64,000 nt of DNA from Lepus europaeus (Eukaryota > Chordata > Mammalia > Lagomorpha > Leporidae): positions 44,672,002 through 44,736,001 of the forward strand of contig NC_084831.1 in NCBI RefSeq assembly GCF_033115175.1, read 5' to 3'. Positions 1 through 10,544 of the stretch are shown here, one piece after another (the first letter of the stretch is position 1; each line of letters begins with the position of its first letter). The notes beneath the pieces were generated by a model. That model saw only the letters and a list, made by a program, of their open reading frames with translations, was not told where the DNA came from and made no database searches. Made by a program: the position numbers and the translations under genes.

Positions 1-260
1 CACCAACTGGCATCAGTCAGGAACCCTTGATCTCTCAAATCCCACAGCAGACCCTTAGTTGCCCCATAATTTTTGAAAGAGGCACAGTTTGGTAGAAAAG
101 GCACTGGTCTAAGAGTCACAACCATTCAGACCTTGTCCCAAGCTGTCCTGTCTTTAGGAGTCTGAGTTGAGGCTAATGACCTCCCCGTGGTCAAAGCAGG
201 TTCATGGAGGCCCAGTTCCTGTGAGTGCAATATGCAGTTTAGCAGCAAAAAGTTCACGCA

Positions 261-567
261 GCGGGGCCTGTGCTGCGGCACAGCAGATTAAGCTGCTGTC
301 TGCAGTGCCAGCATCCCACGAGTGCCAGTGTTGAGTCTCGGCTGCTCATTCTATCTAGCTCCCTGCTAATGCCGGAAAGGCAGCAGAAGATGGCAAGTGC
401 TTGGGTCCCTGCACCCACATGGGAGACCAGGATGGATTTCCAGGCCCAATCCTGGCTGTTGTGGCCATTTTGAGAGTAAACCAGTGGATGGAAGATCTCT
501 TTTTGTGTCTCTCCCTCTCTTTGTAACTCTTCAAGTAAATAAATCTTGGAAAATAAATAAATAAAAG
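261..567 (+). repeat. CSINE (lagomorph tRNA-derived SINE)
   Basis: The copy has the head GGGGCCTGTGCTGCGGCAC, the body motif AAGTGCTTGGGTCCCTGCAC and an AAATAAATAAAT tail. Confidence 0.9.
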
Positions 568-701
568 CCACTGGAGAGCAACCTGTTGAACAAATTCTCA
601 CAAGTTCCCACACTATCTGTAGTAACTTGCTCTCATTCCTTAATGCTTCAACAACTATTTTACCATGGATATTGGAAACCTTTCCTGGGACCAGGAATTT
701 T

Positions 702-1015
702 TTTTTAAAGATTTATTTAAAGTCAGAGTTACACAGAGATAGAAGAGACAGAGGCGGAGAGGTCTTCCACCCGATGGTTCACTCCCCCAAATGGCCGCAA
801 TGGCCGGAGCTCCACCCATCTGAAGCCAGGAGCCAGGAGCTTCCTCTGGGTCTCCCACACGGGTGCAGGGGCCCAAGGTCTTGAGCCATCTTCCACTGCT
901 TGGCCATAGCAGAGAGCTAGATCAGAAGTGGAGCAGCCAGGTCTCGAACTGGTGCCCATATGGGATGCCGCCGCTTTAGGCCAGGGTGTTAATCTGCTGT
1001 GCCACAGCACTGGCC
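702..1015 (-). repeat. CSINE with 18-base target-site duplication
   Basis: The copy is inverted, with its T-rich tail at 702. It is flanked by identical copies of CCTGGGACCAGGAATTTT at 684-701 and 1016-1033. Confidence 0.92.
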
Positions 1016-1497
1016 CCTGGGACCAGGAATTTTATCCCTTACAATTGTTGAATTATTTCCTCCCCATACTGAAATACAGATGTATATACAGAAGGATAAA
1101 AGAACTCCAAACACAACTCTATGTCACAAGTACAAAATCAACTGTACTCCATTAAAATGATCAAATATCCAGTATTCAATTTCCTTAATGGTGATTTTAC
1201 ATTTTTTGAATCATGATTCAAATGGGGTTCAAACCTTGTATTGCTTAATGTGTCTCCTAAATCTTCATAGGTTCCTGCTTCATCTGTTTCTCTTGCAGTT
1301 TATACTGAAGGAACCAGACTATTGGCCCTGGAATTTTCTTTGAATGTATTGACTATTTTTTCTTTTAAAAACATGTTTCTGTATTCTCTTATTTTCTGTA
1401 AAATATAGTTATATTTACAGTTGATTAGGTATTTTTGCAATACCCACACAGGATGTTAGTGTTTTACAAAGTAATTGAGAATTCACATGTTCAGGTT

Positions 1498-1650
1498 TTT
1501 ATAAAATAACAAAAATTATATTTTATCACAGTTGTTAAAGACAATAATTTGTCATTTACTTAAAAAATTGCCCTGATATACACAAAAATTTCTTGATAAT
1601 GGTCATTAAAAACTACTCCCAACCCCCCCATGTCCACAGCAATATTCCAT
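1498..1650 (-). other. MAGOH: Probable MAGOH 3' UTR with non-canonical poly(A) signals
   Basis: On the minus strand, downstream of the stop, there is no AATAAA in the first few hundred bases. The variant hexamers GATAAA (1522-1527) and TATAAA (1498-1503) lie about 125 and 150 bases past the stop in a T-rich context. Which one is used, and the exact cleavage site, cannot be read from the sequence alone. Confidence 0.5.
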
Positions 1651-1750
1651 CTAGATTGGTTTAATCTTGAAGTGCAATCCAATAAGACTGAAGACCAAAC
1701 ACTTCAGGTCCTGGACAAGATAATAAAATACTCGTAAGCCTTCTGGGTCC
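1651..1750 (-). CDS. MAGOH: MAGOH exon 5 (terminal coding part)
   Basis: The 100 bases complete the split lysine, then encode [20 protein letters not shown] through the C-terminal KIKPI and a TAG stop at 1651-1653. The acceptor is TGTATTTTAG. The 3' UTR continues to lower coordinates. Confidence 0.96.
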
Positions 1751-4700
1751 CTAAAATACAAGAAGAAAAAATGTTTTAAGAACTAAGCAAAGACTTATCA
1801 AATAACCCCAAGTATTTATCAACCAAGATGTTCCTTGTAAAGATATTTATATTACAACTTTGAACACTCAAGTGTGTATAAAGAAAAAGGTTATATTAAA
1901 ATGAAATATTATGAGGTTATTTAAGTATGCTGATTTTAAATGTAGAAATATTTATATCATATTAAATGAAAAAAGCTATTATTAACAGATGGTTGATTTC
2001 AATTATATTTTCTGTGATTAAATAAAAGTATATTAATACACTAAAAGGAAATACTTCAAGATACGAACAATGGTTGTCTAAGTGATAAGATTATGGGGGA
2101 TCTTCCGTTTTTGCATTTCTACTGTCCAGTTTTTCTACAGTGAGCATGGATTACACTTTCACAATTAAGAAAACTGGTTTTATAAAAAAAGATTTATATA
2201 TTTGAAAGGCAGAGTAATAGAGGAGGGGAGGGAGAAAGAGCAAGTGAGCTACCATCTGCTGATTCCCCAAATGCCAGAATCAGCTGGGGCTGTGCCAGGC
2301 CTAAGCTAGGAGCCAGGAACTCCATCCAGGTCTCCCACATGGGTGTTAGGGATTCAAGTACTTGAGCCACCACCTGCTGCCTCCCCAGGTGCATTAGTTG
2401 GAAGCTGGATCAGCAGTGGATTGGCCAGACTTGAATCAGGCATTCTGATAGGGTGTCCCAAGCAATGGCTTAACCTGCTGCACCACCACATCCACCCAAG
2501 GAAATGTTTTAGTTTTTTTTCTTTTAAAGTAGTACCAGGACCATGAGGCTGAAGATTACTACAGCATTACTGGCTAAGAAGGAGACTATTCAAAGGAAGA
2601 TGATTGTTCCTAACATTTACTCAAAGTGAGCCAGAATTAAACACAAACCCTCAAAACACAAAGCCAGAGACTGCCAAATTCTAAGGGCACTTTGTATCAT
2701 ACAGATTCATGTTTCAATTGTAATTTGCCTCAGACAACATGAATTTTAATTTTCAGATCTTAAAATATTCTAAGTTTTTGGCCGGCGCCGTGGCTTAACA
2801 GGCTAATCCTCCGCCTTGCAGCGCCGGCACACTGGGTTCTAATCCCGGTTGGGGCGTCGGATTCTATCCTGGTTGCCCCTCTTCCAGGCCAGCTCTCTGC
2901 TATGGCAGTGGAGGATGGCCCAAGTGCTTGGGCCCTGCACCCGCACGGGAGACCAGGAGAAGCACCTGGCTCCTGGCTTCGGATCAGCGTGATGCGCCGG
3001 CCGCAGCAGCCATTGGAGGGTGAACCAACGGCAAAAAGGAAGACCTTTCTCTCTGTCTCTCTCTCTCACTATCTACTCTGCCTGTCAAAAAAAAAAAAAA
3101 AATTCTAAGTTTCACCAGCCAATATGCCAGTCTGAATAGTGAACACCAAGAAAGCTGCTCAGACTCAGAGGCTCTGTGTTTTATCCCAAGCACCTGTCTT
3201 GGCACACTTCACTTTCTTTTCTGGCTGTTCTGATGTATTATTCAATATGTGTCACTGAGAAGCACTTAGTAGCAATGATCAAATGGAAAACCAAAAGTAA
3301 TAGAAGCAAGCGTTTAAATATAGTCAGCCTTCCAAATCTGAGTTATGCATCCTTGGGCTCAACCAACTAAGGATTCAAAAAGGTTGTTAGGCCTATGATG
3401 GTTGTGCCTATAATGAACATGTACTGATATTCTGGGGGTCATTATTCCCTAAACAAGTGGCATGACAACTCTTTACATAGCATTTACATTATATTAGGTA
3501 TTATCAGTAATCTAGGAATGATTTCAAGGATACAGTGGGATATACATAGGCTATATGAAAATACTACGCCATTTTATTGAGGGATGTGAGCCCCTGCAGA
3601 TTTGGTATCAGTGTGGAACCAGTCTCCCATGGATACTGAGGAATGACTTTGGTTTGGAATCCTTTCCTAATGAGGGGGACAAAGCTGCTCACTTCTGTCT
3701 TGCATGTACAACGGATCTTCCCATAAAGGTCTTCATTTGGGTAAGGATTTCTTACCGGTCTGCAAAGAACAGACATGACTGAGTGTAAGCATCATGCGCA
3801 CTTACTTGGACTGATTGACATCAATAAGGGAACCAATTTTCGATGTTGTGAAAGAAATGTGTTCATCACCAATAACGATTTCAAGCTCCTAGAAATATTT
3901 AAACAAAAAAATTAAGTTGAGCAGAATTGGATTATTCATCAAGTATCAAGTACGAGGGAGAAGGGTACATTATTTGGCAAATCACACAAACTCTACTACA
4001 CATGGCCATTTAAACAGGGTCAGTTAACTCTGAGCACTAACCTGTGCTGGATACTAGAAACAGATAAATCCTGGACTAACCCTTGAGAAGCTCATATTCT
4101 TACAGGAAGTCATGTCATCAAGGCTCATTTCTGAGATTTGGAATAACTTCGAAGTATTTTGTATATGAGTTTTTATTGTTAATGATGTAGAGTAACGTGG
4201 CTATTTGTTTTAAAAATACTTAAGGTACTCACTGCTTTGGGCAACAAGGGATGAAGAAAAATATTCTACACCTTGGGTTTGATCCCACTTGTGCAGAAGA
4301 AGGGTACATTATATGGCAAATCACACAAACTCTACTACATACTAGCTGAATGAGCTCAGGTCTCAAATTTCTAAAGTCATGTAAGTTTCACAAACCTAAA
4401 GATATCTATGGGGGTACTTACTGTGTGCCAGGCATTGTTCTCATTCCTTGGGACAGATCAGAAACACCAAAAATCTTTGCCCTTGCAGAACTTAAATTTT
4501 AGTAAGCCCTACTTATTTTTTCTTCTTTTTTAAAAGAAATATTACAAAGTTAGGTTCACTCCTCACTCTTTTTTTTTAAAAAAAGATTTTATTTATTTGA
4601 GAGGTAGAATTACAGACAGACGGAGAGACAGAAAGGTCTTCCATCCGCTGGTTCACTCCCCAAATGGCCACAACACCTGGAGCTAGACTGACCCAAAGCT

Positions 4701-7700
4701 AGGAGCCAGGAGCTTCTTCCGGGTCTCCCACAAGGGTGCAGGGACCCGAGCACTTGGGCCACCTTCCACTGCTTTCCCAGGCCATAGCAGAGAGCTGGAC
4801 CGGAAGTGAAGCAGCTGGGACTAGAACTGGTGCTCATATGGGATGCTGCCACTGCAGGTGGAAGCTTAGCTCATTACGCCACAGTGTCAGACCCCTACTC
4901 TATTCTTTATGTATCCCCCAAAGCTGGGGTGTATTCTTTCCCCTTGTGTTTTTAAGATTTGGTAAGATTTGGTTTTACACTTATGTTATCTTCATGCAGT
5001 TTCCATTCAGTATCATTTTTTGAGATCTATCCATATTGAATTACATAACTCTCGCTCAATCTGCATGGTCGTAGGGCTCTCAAGTAACACACACATGTGC
5101 ACATGAGTGGGCTCAATGTCACATGCAGAACAGCAAACTTCACCTTATTTCTAAGACTTCTGCATTACAAGTCGTCATTAAAATATTCACCTGCCGGCCC
5201 ACTCGGTCAGGAGGAGGCCACAAAGCATCATCTTCTTTGGTAATTTCACTGTCATCAATTATTCTCTTCAGTTCCTCCATCACACTTTTATGTACATAAG
5301 CCTAAAAACAAGTTAAACGCAGAATTTAGACTGTATTCCTAAGCAGTACTCTGACTCCGATAGTTACTGAAGATAAAAATGACTACTCCTGGTGCATGGG
5401 AAGATATCTGTGCGACTCTGGCATGAACGGGTCAGAAATGCCCAATGCCCACACCTCAGTTCCCCATCTGGTTGTTACTGGCTCTCAGCACATCTGCCTG
5501 CCCATAAACCTGCTCACATCTGAACCTAAAACAGAAGACTGATCTGTGATTGTCCCCTGCTATGGTCTGAATGTTGATTCTCCTCCAAATTTCATGCTGA
5601 AACTTAATCCTCAGTGCAACAGGATTAAGCAACAGGGCCTTTAGGAGGTGACTAGGCCATAATGGCAGAGCTTCAGGGTTGAGTGCCATATAAAAGGACT
5701 CAAGGGAACCAGTTGGTCCCCTTTTTGATCTTTTGTCATATGAGGACACAGTACCTGTCCCCTCTGGAGGGCACAGCATGAGGGGACAGTGTGGAAGCAC
5801 AGACTAGTCTCTCGCCAGCTACTGAACCTACCAGCACCTTGGTCTTAGATCTCAGCCTCCAAAACTGTGTGAAAAAAATTTCTATTGTTTATAAATTAAC
5901 AATCTTATGTTTTATTACAGAAGCACAACACAGACTAAGATACCCGATACGCTGATACTATAAATGAGGCAACATGCTTCCAAGGAGCAGAGACATGTCT
6001 TTTAGAGTGCATATTGCATATGAGCCTGGGTAAAAAAAAAAAAAAAAATTGAGGGTGCTGAGTGTAGATGATCATAAAATCAATTAGTAATTAACTAGAA
6101 TGAAAACACCCTGCTGCTAAGACATTTTCAAATGAGACAACGTAGAGTACCTTTCATTTCATGAAGCCTTACTGGTGTGGTAGAAATCACAGCAGGAGGA
6201 AGCAGATGATTTTACTAAGACAGCTAAGGTTTCAATTCCCGCTGTATCTCTTACTAGCAAGGATGACTTTGAACAAGCTCCCAAATTAATGTCTGGGTCT
6301 CCATTTTCTTATTTGTAAAGGGGATAAAATACTTCCTATCACATGGGCTTATAATCAAGGTTCAACAAAATTATGTATGTAAATAAAATACCTAGTGTTA
6401 TCCATGGCATCTAATATGTATTTGATGGTAAGTAATTTCTCACACTCCCTTTCCCTTTCAAATGCAACTTAAACACTCCCTGTTGAGTACTTCGTGCCAG
6501 GGAATATACCAAGCCCTTTAAGCATAACATATTTAGCTCTATGACAGCACTTGGGAGTGGGAGGTCGGTTTTATTATCCCCATTTTTTCAGCTGTAAAAA
6601 ACAAGACTTAGCAAATTCAGCCAGGGAACTTGCTCAAGGTCATGGTTAGAAAGCACCTTTAGGTTTCAAACCAAGGTATGCCAGACCTTGAATGGTTATC
6701 TGTTACTGATTCAGCACCATAAAAGAAAATACAAACTAGAAGATTTTTGAAGTAATCTAGAAGTTGTCTACAGACATGTGTCTACTTTCCTACTCTTTAT
6801 GTTTCAATACTACTTCTAGAAAGAATAAAAACAATATAAGGAAAAAGCTGGACTGTAGCTAATGAAGGCTCTCACAAGGGTCATACCTCTTTTCTGATCA
6901 TGACATCATTTTTGTAATTACTGTTGTTGGCGTATCTCAATTTCCCTGTGAAGGGGTAAAAAACAAATTCAGTGCAGAATAAAAACATACAAAACATCCT
7001 TAGCCTTCCAACACTATCAGTTATTGCCCAAAATGCATCCAATTTTCTCTGTAGTGTCTACAGATTTACTATTTATACCTCTGGCATTTTAATACTATTC
7101 AGTTCTTCACTTTAGCGTATTAAACAGCCTCAAAGCCAAAAGTACAGCTGACACTGAACTACAGTTCTTGCATAAAGTAGCTCAGGTGTGGTAAAAGAAC
7201 ACAGACAGGCTTTTATGAATCTGGCAAATCGCGATTCTGCAGGTCAATGTCCGCAGCTGAAAACAGAGATGGTAATTAATAACGGCCATACTGAGTGGCA
7301 AACACGTTGTGGAAATATTCTGAAAACCGTAGGATGCCATTTACATACATTTTCATGTGACTGCAACACTTCCATCTGTTTCTGTGATGTAAAGGTTGTG
7401 CCTTAATCACTGAGCACATTTGGCACACAAAGCCCCGCGTGCACGTGTGTACCCGGCAGGCTAGTTTGGGTACAAGGATGGGTCAAAGTCGGGAGGATAA
7501 CAGGAAATAGAAGACATGATTTTTCTCTTGTAGAAGACACACACGTAAAAAGAGAAAATGCATCCCAACAGCCCCTACACTGTTTCTCTGCCTCAAGACT
7601 CTTCCTTTTCTGTTCATTCCCCATCTAACAGACAAGGTGATGTTGTAGCAGATCTGTCTGAGGAGGTGACGCTAATGCTTCAGTACTGTCCATAGCATCC

Positions 7701-9057
7701 TATGCTTCACTGGTAAAATCCAAACTCCTCAACACGACCTACAGCGAAGTGAGCCCTAGCCTGCCTTTCCAGCCTCGCTCCGGCAAGGATCCTCTCACAC
7801 AGCTGGACTCAAACTACTCAGCTTCTGCTTGAAACACCCAAGCACTTCATGGTTCGCTGCCTCTGTGCTGTTAATGCCAACCAGAAATGCCTCTGGATCT
7901 TGCTGGCCTCCCATCCAACCCCTCTGCATTACCAGACATTCTCCCGCCCCAAGTCACTGCGTGCTGGAAGCCTTCTCTGACGCTCGGGTGGGGTTAAATG
8001 CCTCCTCTCTGCTCCCAACCGCTACCACAAAACTTAACACTGTTTTGTCACTGTTTCCCAGCCTTCCTCCCTCATACCTGAGGCCTGTCTGATTCACCTT
8101 CGTGCGCCCACTTAATGGAAGTTTTCTGTCGTCTGATTCCTCTTTCTTCAACAGTGCCCTCTGCCCAGATCCTGTCAAGTAGCAAAGCCCAGGTGGTTCT
8201 GCCCCCAACACCATCCTACATCCTGCTATCCCCCAGGCCCAACCAACATATCTTGTCCTGACAACTGTAACCATCTCCTCATTCGCTGCCCTGTTTCCAG
8301 TCTTGCCCACTCTGCACCCGGGAGCTAGAGTACTTTGTCAAGGGCAGATCACATCTCCTCCCCGCTTAAACCTTGCCAACTGCTTCCTGGGGCATGTAAA
8401 AGCCAAACTCTTTGCTGTGGCCTACGAAGACCTACACAGAGTGGCCCCACCTACTTACCTGACATGAGCCACTACTCTCCCAAAGCGCGCTCCCCTACAG
8501 CTTCACCTGCAGCATGCCAAGCTAACTCCCGCCCAGTGGCCTTGACGCCTGTTGCTGCCCGAGCGCAGAACGCTCTTCCCGAGCGCGGGCTCGGCTCAGC
8601 CATCGCCTCCTCAGAGCCCTCGAACGGCTGTCCTGTCCTAAAGCAGCCCAGCCAGCTACGACTCCAACACTTTATTTTCTAACCACTCACCACCGTGTTT
8701 ATGACCTCTCTCCCAGCACTAAAACACAAGTTCCAGGAGGGGAAACTTGTGTCTACCTTGGCTGCTGTTTCCCCAGAAAGTGAGATACAGCCTGGCACAG
8801 GCGGGCGCTCAACAAACATCTGCTGAATTGAAGCATTCTGGTCAAAGGCGTCACTAAACAGAAGCTCTTATGGGCGGCGCATACAGGAGCGTCCTTTCCT
8901 AGTTCCCCGCCCATTCCGGACCCCCGGGCTCCTAACTGTCCTGACCCCGGGCCTAGGCCCCGCTCTTACCGTCGGGTCGGAACTCAAACTCCAGAAACTC
9001 GTGGCCGAACTTGCCCTTGTGACCCACGTAGTAGCGCAGGTAAAAGTCACTCTCCAT
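1651..9057 (-). CDS. MAGOH: MAGOH, exon junction complex core protein (complete, 5 exons)
   Basis: Joining 9057-8970, 6945-6887, 5301-5191, 3888-3806 and 1750-1651 on the minus strand gives 441 bases: 146 codons plus a TAG stop, the normal MAGOH length. The N-terminus [10 protein letters not shown] separates MAGOH from its paralogue MAGOHB, and the C-terminus is LHFKIKPI. All junctions are GT-AG and phases match. The family protein pairs with RBM8A (Y14) and, with EIF4A3 and CASC3, marks exon junctions on spliced mRNA for export, localisation and nonsense-mediated decay. The start codon sits in a strong Kozak context (G at -3, G at +4) at the edge of a CpG island. As far as I can compare from memory, the protein is unchanged from human, as expected for one of the most conserved eukaryotic proteins. 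Multi-exon structure excludes a processed pseudogene. Confidence 0.97.
2186..2500 (-). repeat. CSINE
   Basis: The inverted copy begins with AAAGATTTATATATTTGAAA and ends at CACCACCACATCCACCC. It is fairly diverged. Confidence 0.88.
2778..3101 (+). repeat. Young CSINE with target-site duplication in MAGOH intron 4
   Basis: The head is GGCCGGCGCCGTGGCTTAAC and the B-box-like sequence is GGTTCTAATCCCGG. A long A tail follows CTCTGCCTGTC. The duplication ATTCTAAGTTT flanks it (2767-2777 and 3102-3112). Confidence 0.94.
3321..3645. mobile_element. MER2-type (Tigger) DNA transposon remnant
   Basis: One end reads TAGTCAGCCTTCCAAATCTG and the other CCCATGGATACTGAGG. The interior GCATTTACATTATATTAGGT matches my memory of this nonautonomous Tigger-derived family. 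It is noncoding and lies in MAGOH intron 4. Confidence 0.7.
3806..3888 (-). CDS. MAGOH: MAGOH exon 4
   Basis: The 83 bases encode [19 protein letters not shown] through VNQSK, with the lysine codon split by the next intron. The acceptor is ATTTCTAG and the donor is CCAA|GTAAGTG. Confidence 0.96.
3959..4339. repeat. 42-base direct repeat, copies 339 bases apart
   Basis: The copies at 3959-4000 and 4298-4339 share AGAAGGGTACATTAT and CAAATCACACAAACTCTAC. They differ at one position. Confidence 0.9.
4572..4893 (-). repeat. CSINE
   Basis: This full-length inverted copy runs from AAAAAAAGATTTTATTTATT to CACAGTGTCAGACCC. Confidence 0.92.
5191..5301 (-). CDS. MAGOH: MAGOH exon 3
   Basis: The 111 bases (37 codons, symmetric phase 0) encode [17 protein letters not shown] through DRVGRQ. 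This includes the conserved WPPPDRVG segment. The acceptor is TGTTTTTAG and the donor is CAG|GTGAATA. Confidence 0.96.
5558..5942 (+). mobile_element. MaLR-type (MST/MLT1-like) solo LTR
   Basis: It begins TGCTATGGTCTGAATG and ends near CACAGACTAAGATA. It has the TATAAAAGGACTC and CAGCCTCCAAAACTGTG blocks typical of mammalian MaLR LTRs. No internal coding sequence remains. Confidence 0.75.
6232..6440 (+). mobile_element. MIR
   Basis: It contains TTTCAATTCCCGCTGTATCTC and a CCATTTTCTTATTTGTAAAG core. Confidence 0.65.
6478..6690 (-). mobile_element. MIR-like remnant
   Basis: It contains the inverted MIR signature TTATTATCCCCATTTTTTCAG, with CTTGCTCAAGGTCATGG. Confidence 0.55.
6887..6945 (-). 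CDS. MAGOH: MAGOH exon 2
   Basis: The 59 bases encode Gly30-Glu49 ([19 protein letters not shown] after the split glycine). The acceptor is CTTCACAG|GG and the donor is GAG|GTATGACC. The exon ends in phase 0. Confidence 0.96.
6946..8969 (-). other. MAGOH: MAGOH intron 1
   Basis: Much of the 3' half in plus-strand coordinates is an old L2 copy (about 7690-8840). The intron ends in the CpG island. Sequence at 6946-7680 shows nothing recognisable. Confidence 0.8.
7690..8840 (+). mobile_element. L2 LINE 3' remnant
   Basis: Recognisable blocks are GGTAAAATCCAAACTCCTC, CCTACGAAGACCTACACAG and the terminal CGCTCAACAAACATCTGCTG. The copy is degraded and noncoding, in MAGOH intron 1. Confidence 0.7.
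8970..9057 (-). CDS. MAGOH: MAGOH exon 1 (coding part)
   Basis: The 88 coding bases encode residues 1-29 ([10 protein letters not shown] through FRPD) plus the first base of Gly30. The donor reads CGACG|GTAAGAG. This is the first strand of the Mago fold that packs on Y14. The exon lies inside the promoter CpG island. Confidence 0.96.
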
Positions 9058-9125
9058 GGCTCGCAAATACCAACCAAGAACGAACTGTGAGAGCAAACCT
9101 CACCACCACGGTCGGCATCCGGCAC

Positions 9126-9156
9126 TGACGTTTATACCGGCGCGCGGAAGTGACGC
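9126..9156 (-). promoter_or_regulatory. MAGOH: MAGOH core promoter: TATA-like box, CRE half-site, ETS-CRE composite
   Basis: On the minus strand, TATAAA (9131-9136) runs into ACGTCA, a CRE half-site. It lies about 75 bases upstream of the ATG, which predicts a start site near 9100-9106. The adjacent string CGGAAGTGACGC (plus strand, 9145-9156) joins an ETS/GABP site to a second CRE-like half-site. This pairing is typical of housekeeping promoters. Use of the TATA-like box is inferred from spacing. Confidence 0.6.
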
Positions 9157-10316
9157 AAAGGCTGCGCCGTCGCTCCCAACTTCGGGCTCCAGACTCCGCT
9201 CAGAGGCGGGACACCGATGCCACGCCCCTTTCCCCGGAGGCGGGTCGGGAGGCCACGCCCCTTGCTGGGCGGGGCCAGGAGTGCCACGCTCCTCCTTCTG
9301 GACCCGAGAGAGACAGCTTTGCGCCCCGGGGGTTCTTGCTGAGGCGCGAGGCCGTAAGCGGGTGTCTGGGCTTCGACCTTCCTTAAAGACCTCGGGCGGA
9401 AAACCCCGCCTGGCTCAGCCTCCATGTAAGGGACACCGGCCTTGGGCGACTCGGACCAGGCTCTGGCCGCCTCTGTACCGAGCGCCGCCGCGAAGGTGTC
9501 TGCGTGGGCCGCGACAGAACCTCCCTGTCCGTTCGCGGGACACTTCCCCGGAGCCTGTAACGGAGACGGCCTTTCCCCCGGGCAGCCCGGCCCGCACTCC
9601 TTTCTCATTTCTCCCGCTCCCTGCGCTCCCCAGGCCCCGCACTCACCCGGTCATCTTTCCTGACCCCGGCTGGAATCACGTGACTGTAGCCTCTAAAAAA
9701 TGCTCATGTCTGGGCCCCTCTCCAAACCAAGGGAAATCTAAGGTGTACCTGGCGTTGGTATTTTTTTTTTGGTGAAGCTCCTCAGGTGAGTCAGGCTGGC
9801 TGGGGACCACTGCTCTTTTCAGGCCAGAGCGGTGCGCCTCTGTGAAGCCTTTCTGCTTATGGTAGAAACTTGAGTTGAGTGGGCCAAGGGCAGTCAGAAC
9901 CCTCGTGGAAGCCTGTTTGACTCCCTAAGTTGCAGCCAGGGAGAGGATGGTTCTAGACTGCTGAGATGGCCTGACCCTTGGATCACTGTACTGTTTGGTG
10001 AATCATTCTCACCCTTAACATTTTGTTATTTTCTCTCCGAAAAAGCAACTGGAAGAACAGTATTGAGTTGAGGGGAGGGGGACCCCTGGACATGTGGGGG
10101 TTAAAATAGTCCCTTGTGTGATAGAGGTTTGCTGTGACTACGTGAACTGATTCAACTTTTCTTTAAAACGAGCACAATAATGTGGAAACAGCAGAAGCGT
10201 TGTAAGGATAAGAAACAAGGTCTTGGAAAATACTTTGCAAAGTGCAGATTGCTATAAAACCATAAGGCATTTTTATTACAAAACATTGGATGTGGATAAT
10301 AACAAGCCCATCTTCC

Positions 10317-10440
10317 TCTGCTTTCCCAGGAGCTTTAGCAGGGAGCTGGATCTGAAGTAGAGCGGCCAGGACTCACACCAGCACTCTGACATGAAATGCC
10401 AGCATCCTAGCATCATAATCTGCCCACAACACTGGGCCCA
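10317..10440 (-). repeat. CSINE fragment (head part)
   Basis: Only the 5' portion of an inverted copy remains, ending CTGCCCACAACACTGGGCCC. Confidence 0.8.
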
Positions 10441-10544
10441 GAATATTCAATTTTAATGTAAGAGAAACAGTAGTAAGGCTGTAATAAGGTGGAAAGCGAT
10501 TGTGGCAAAATGGCCTACTGCATTATAAAAAGATCACATTAGGG

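Larger units (their letters stand above)
1..1497. other. Flank downstream of MAGOH
   Basis: No exon is recognisable here. It holds two CSINE copies (261-567 plus, 702-1015 minus). An AT-rich block at about 1060-1420 resembles the 3' region of an ancient L1, but I cannot assign it firmly. The first 250 bases show nothing I recognise. Confidence 0.6.
1751..3805 (-). other. MAGOH: MAGOH intron 4
   Basis: The intron contains a minus-strand CSINE, a young plus-strand CSINE with clear target duplications, and a MER2-type DNA transposon remnant. The remainder is AT-rich with no recognisable content. Confidence 0.85.
3889..5190 (-). other. MAGOH: MAGOH intron 3
   Basis: The intron contains a 42-base direct duplication (3959-4000 and 4298-4339). 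It also holds an unassigned ancient repeat-like stretch near 4410-4510 and a minus-strand CSINE (4572-4893). Confidence 0.85.
5302..6886 (-). other. MAGOH: MAGOH intron 2
   Basis: The intron contains a MaLR-type LTR (5558-5942) and two MIR-like remnants. No exon is seen. Confidence 0.85.
8550..9650. promoter_or_regulatory. MAGOH: MAGOH promoter CpG island
   Basis: This block is dense in CpG and GC while its flanks are AT-rich. It covers MAGOH exon 1 and about 600 bases upstream. It contains several GC-box/KLF-type motifs: GAGGCGGG near 9203, CCACGCCCC near 9220 and 9253, and GGGCGGGG near 9268. Such islands often fire in both directions, so a divergent noncoding transcript toward higher coordinates is possible. 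The long open frames on the plus strand here look like by-products of GC content. Confidence 0.85.

Noticed and set aside
2778-3101. Possible tRNA gene in the SINE head
   Set aside because: The tRNA-like A/B-box region belongs to the CSINE and has no intact cloverleaf.
5456-5800. 114-codon minus-strand frame
   Set aside because: Most of it is the antisense of a MaLR LTR, so it is not a gene.
9056-9775. 239-codon open frame on the plus strand, divergent from MAGOH
   Set aside because: It starts opposite the MAGOH ATG inside a CpG island, where stop codons are rare. The translation is Pro/Arg/Gly-rich with no domain. A noncoding divergent transcript is possible, a protein is not supported.
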